Below, one piece after another: positions 61,945 through 64,000 of a stretch of 64,000 nt of DNA. A program made the translations under genes and the position numbers. The stretch's first letter is position 1. The number at the start of each line of letters is the position of its first letter. The notes below the pieces were generated by a model, which was not told the origin of the DNA, made no database searches, and saw only the letters and a list, made by a program, of their open reading frames with translations. This stretch comes from Ilex aquifolium (taxonomy: Eukaryota > Streptophyta > Magnoliopsida > Aquifoliales > Aquifoliaceae), in the NCBI GenBank assembly GCA_951799425.1, contig OX637394.1, positions 33,144,001 to 33,208,000 on the forward strand. The letters run 5' to 3'.

Positions 61945-64000
61945 ATTTTGACAGTAGATATTAGACATCTAGGGCTACAAAAGTGTCTCTAATGAAAATT
62001 TTCCAATTCGACTTCTAAATGGGTCAAAAATGCGCTAGAAGTTTCAACAGGCAAGTACCTTCCGGAAGGTCGATAAAAAACCTTCCGGAAGGTTAGTGTA
62101 AACAGTAACGTAAACAGTAAATTTTTTTCCAAAAGGAAAAAACTTCTGGAAGGTCTATAAAACCTTTCGGAAGGTCGATGAAAAAAACCTTCCAGTGAGC
62201 AAAACCTTCCGGAAGAACGACAAAAACCTTCCGGAAGGTTAGTGTAAAAATCCAAAAATTTCTGTTTCGCGAATGCCGGCTCTTCCTCCACTATAAATAC
62301 ATAATGTCCTCTCTTTTGCCCTCATTTTCACCACTCCAAACCCTAGAAACATTAGAGAGGAAGGAAAGAAGAGAAAAACACAAGATTTAGAGAGATTTAC
62401 ACCCTTTTAGAAATCAAAACCCTAGTTCTTCAAGCACACCCATCTTCACCATCTTCACCATTTTATTCCATTCCTCACACCACTCTCACCCAAATCTCTT
62501 GAAACCCTAGGAGGACGAAATTAAGAGAAAAAAAGAAGGAAGGAGAATAGGAAGATTTTGAAGCTTGGGTCTTAGATTGAAGCTACAACTAAGAGGTAGG
62601 GGATTTTCTCTCATTCTCTCACATTGAGACTAGGGCTTTTATATATATATATATGTTTTTCACTCTTACTCATATATATATGGTATGAAATGCATGATTC
62701 TTGATATCCTTGCAATAAATGCCATGTTTTGAACATTGTGATGGTTGGGTAATTATTAAATTTCTCTTTTTCATCTTCAAACCTTGGTTTTAAGAAAAAT
62801 GGACTTTTCCTTCTATTTTCCTTTGTTATTGCTTTCAAAATTCTAGTGTTTGATATGGTACACCAAAATGTTACTTATGAGGATCTCTTGCTCATTTTCT
62901 TCCATCATATTATGAAACATTATATTAGAAATTGTGGAATTTGGTAATTTCTTGAAATGGTTGTGAATTGAGTATATTTTGGTTTCCTCAAGTGTATGGT
63001 TGTTGTGAGGGACTTGGATTGCCTTCGAGAGATGCCGTAGGGTGTTAGAGGTTAGTCTACCCCAGTGGGGGTGAGATGGTTTCCTAGCACTTGTAGTGGG
63101 TTGTCATTTGGTAATGAAACCACTATCGTTCACTGGAGTTCGAACAAGGGATAGTATACTTTTCCTGGGAAGGGACTCGTCACTGCCATTGGGATGGTAG
63201 ACGCTCCTTCCCAAAGTGCTTGTGATTGTGATTGTGATGGGTGGACTAGGTATAATCGTTGGGTAGATTCATGGGAAGCAATCAACATACATGGTACGGG
63301 GATGAACCAAAATATATATGGGATGATGGGTTGGATCGTCTTGGCCGGTGCATTGGTATGGGACAATGCATCGGAAGGTGCCCTTCATAAATGGTATATT
63401 GTTATGAAATTTACATTAACTTTTCATTAGATTATGGGTACGGCTTAAACTGGAGATCTACTTAAAATGTCATGTTTTCCTTCAAAATTTATATGTGCTA
63501 TTTTCCAAAAGAGACTTGTCATCTTTTACTTGTTTTAAAACCTTGTTTGGGTTTGGGAGGATTTTTCTACAGAGCTTCGTGCTCACCCCCTACTGTTGAA
63601 TATTTTCAGATTTTACTCTAGAGGAGGAGCTCGGCGTTAATGAGTCGGGCCAAGGAGAAGCTTCCTTGGAGGGATACTTAGATCCCGAGTGGGACATCTA
63701 GAGATGTCATTTATTTTTGTACTGGACTAGGGAAATTATTTTGAGACCATGTAAAGTCTAGTATTTTGTTATTCTGCTGCGTTATCATATTTAAATTATT
63801 TGGAAGTGTAATTGCCATTGTTGGGCTTATTCTTTTGATATTGTAGCCATGGCTTGGTTTATTCTTTTGGGAATGTTATTGTGAATATTACATGTGGAGA
63901 ATGGAAAATCTTTTGAGACAATGTTGTTAATCTTTGATGGATAACTGGACCCGGTGTGGTCGATATATTATAAATGCACAGGTTGTGTTTTGGGTAGAGC
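61945..64000 (+). repeat. Family G LTR, right piece (runs off the window)
   Basis: It resumes at ATTTTGACAGTAGATA. It contains a palindrome array, a TATA box (62291-62299), a predicted leader intron (62596-63609; donor AAGAG|GTAGGGG, acceptor TATTTTCAG) and, at the window end, GGACCCGGTGTGGTCGAT and GGGTAGAGC as in families A and E. The end of the LTR is not in the window. Confidence 0.85.
62057..62240 (+). promoter_or_regulatory. Palindrome array ACCTTCCGGAAGGT in the G LTR U3
   Basis: Perfect sites at 62057-62070, 62079-62094 (16 bp with flanks) and 62225-62240 (16 bp), with imperfect copies at about 62143-62154, 62163-62175 and 62203-62215. The array ends about 50 bp upstream of the TATA box. 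TTCCGGAA has the TTCnnGAA layout of a minimal heat-shock element, but other factors are equally possible. Confidence 0.7.

Noticed and set aside
62057-62240. TTCCGGAA array read as a definite heat-shock element
   Set aside because: The spacing fits TTCnnGAA, but the copies are separated irregularly and lack contiguous 5-bp alternating units. I keep it only as a possibility.
1-64000. A host protein-coding gene or tRNA/rRNA gene
   Set aside because: After removing retroelement, fold-back, minisatellite and organelle-like sequence, no remaining stretch shows a domain, exon series or cloverleaf I could support.

Overview
This window is repeat DNA from a flowering plant nuclear genome. I find no host gene with convincing support. 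The evidence for a plant is a set of Ty3/Gypsy chromoviruses of the Tekay/Del type (C-terminal chromodomain, initiator-Met primer site, LTRs longer than 2 kb), a Tat/Ogre-like Gag, and a segment that looks like plant mitochondrial DNA. I cannot name the species. All element letters (A to G) are local labels of mine.

Layout, left to right. 1-4414: end of a plus-strand family A element with its 3' LTR. 4415-5478: AT-rich fold-back repeat. 5479-20491: a family C solo LTR flanked by the 5-bp duplication AACAT, split by a minus-strand tandem array of family B (6045-18770) in which neighbouring elements share LTRs; the central B element (9649-18687) looks nearly whole. 20492-23549: fold-back repeat, a 22-bp minisatellite, an unassigned stretch with a perfect hairpin, and a B-like LTR fragment. 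23550-25909: C-like LTR fragment. 25910-30760: family D, a Gag-only element with a 76-bp tandem repeat. 30761-33038: unassigned DNA and a second 22-bp minisatellite. 33039-39734: an LTR of family E holding two separate solo LTRs, each with its own target duplication. 39735-42163: fold-back repeats. 42164-42693: F-type LTR fragment. 42694-60574: minus-strand tandem array of family A with an exact 6,077-bp period. 60575-64000: family G LTR holding about 1 kb of organelle-like DNA.

Nothing here forms a cellular pathway. The window records nested insertion and LTR-LTR recombination. The right part stacks five levels: fold-back repeat, F LTR, A array, G LTR, organelle insert.

Three patterns stand out. 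(1) The LTR families carry different perfect palindromes (ACGTTCGAACGT, CGTACCGGTACG, ACCTTCCGGAAGGT) in the same slot just upstream of the TATA box. (2) All LTR families share a predicted leader intron of about 0.9-1.15 kb with a well-conserved 3' end. (3) The leader carries repeated hairpins whose stems change in matched pairs between copies. All mismatch counts are by eye.
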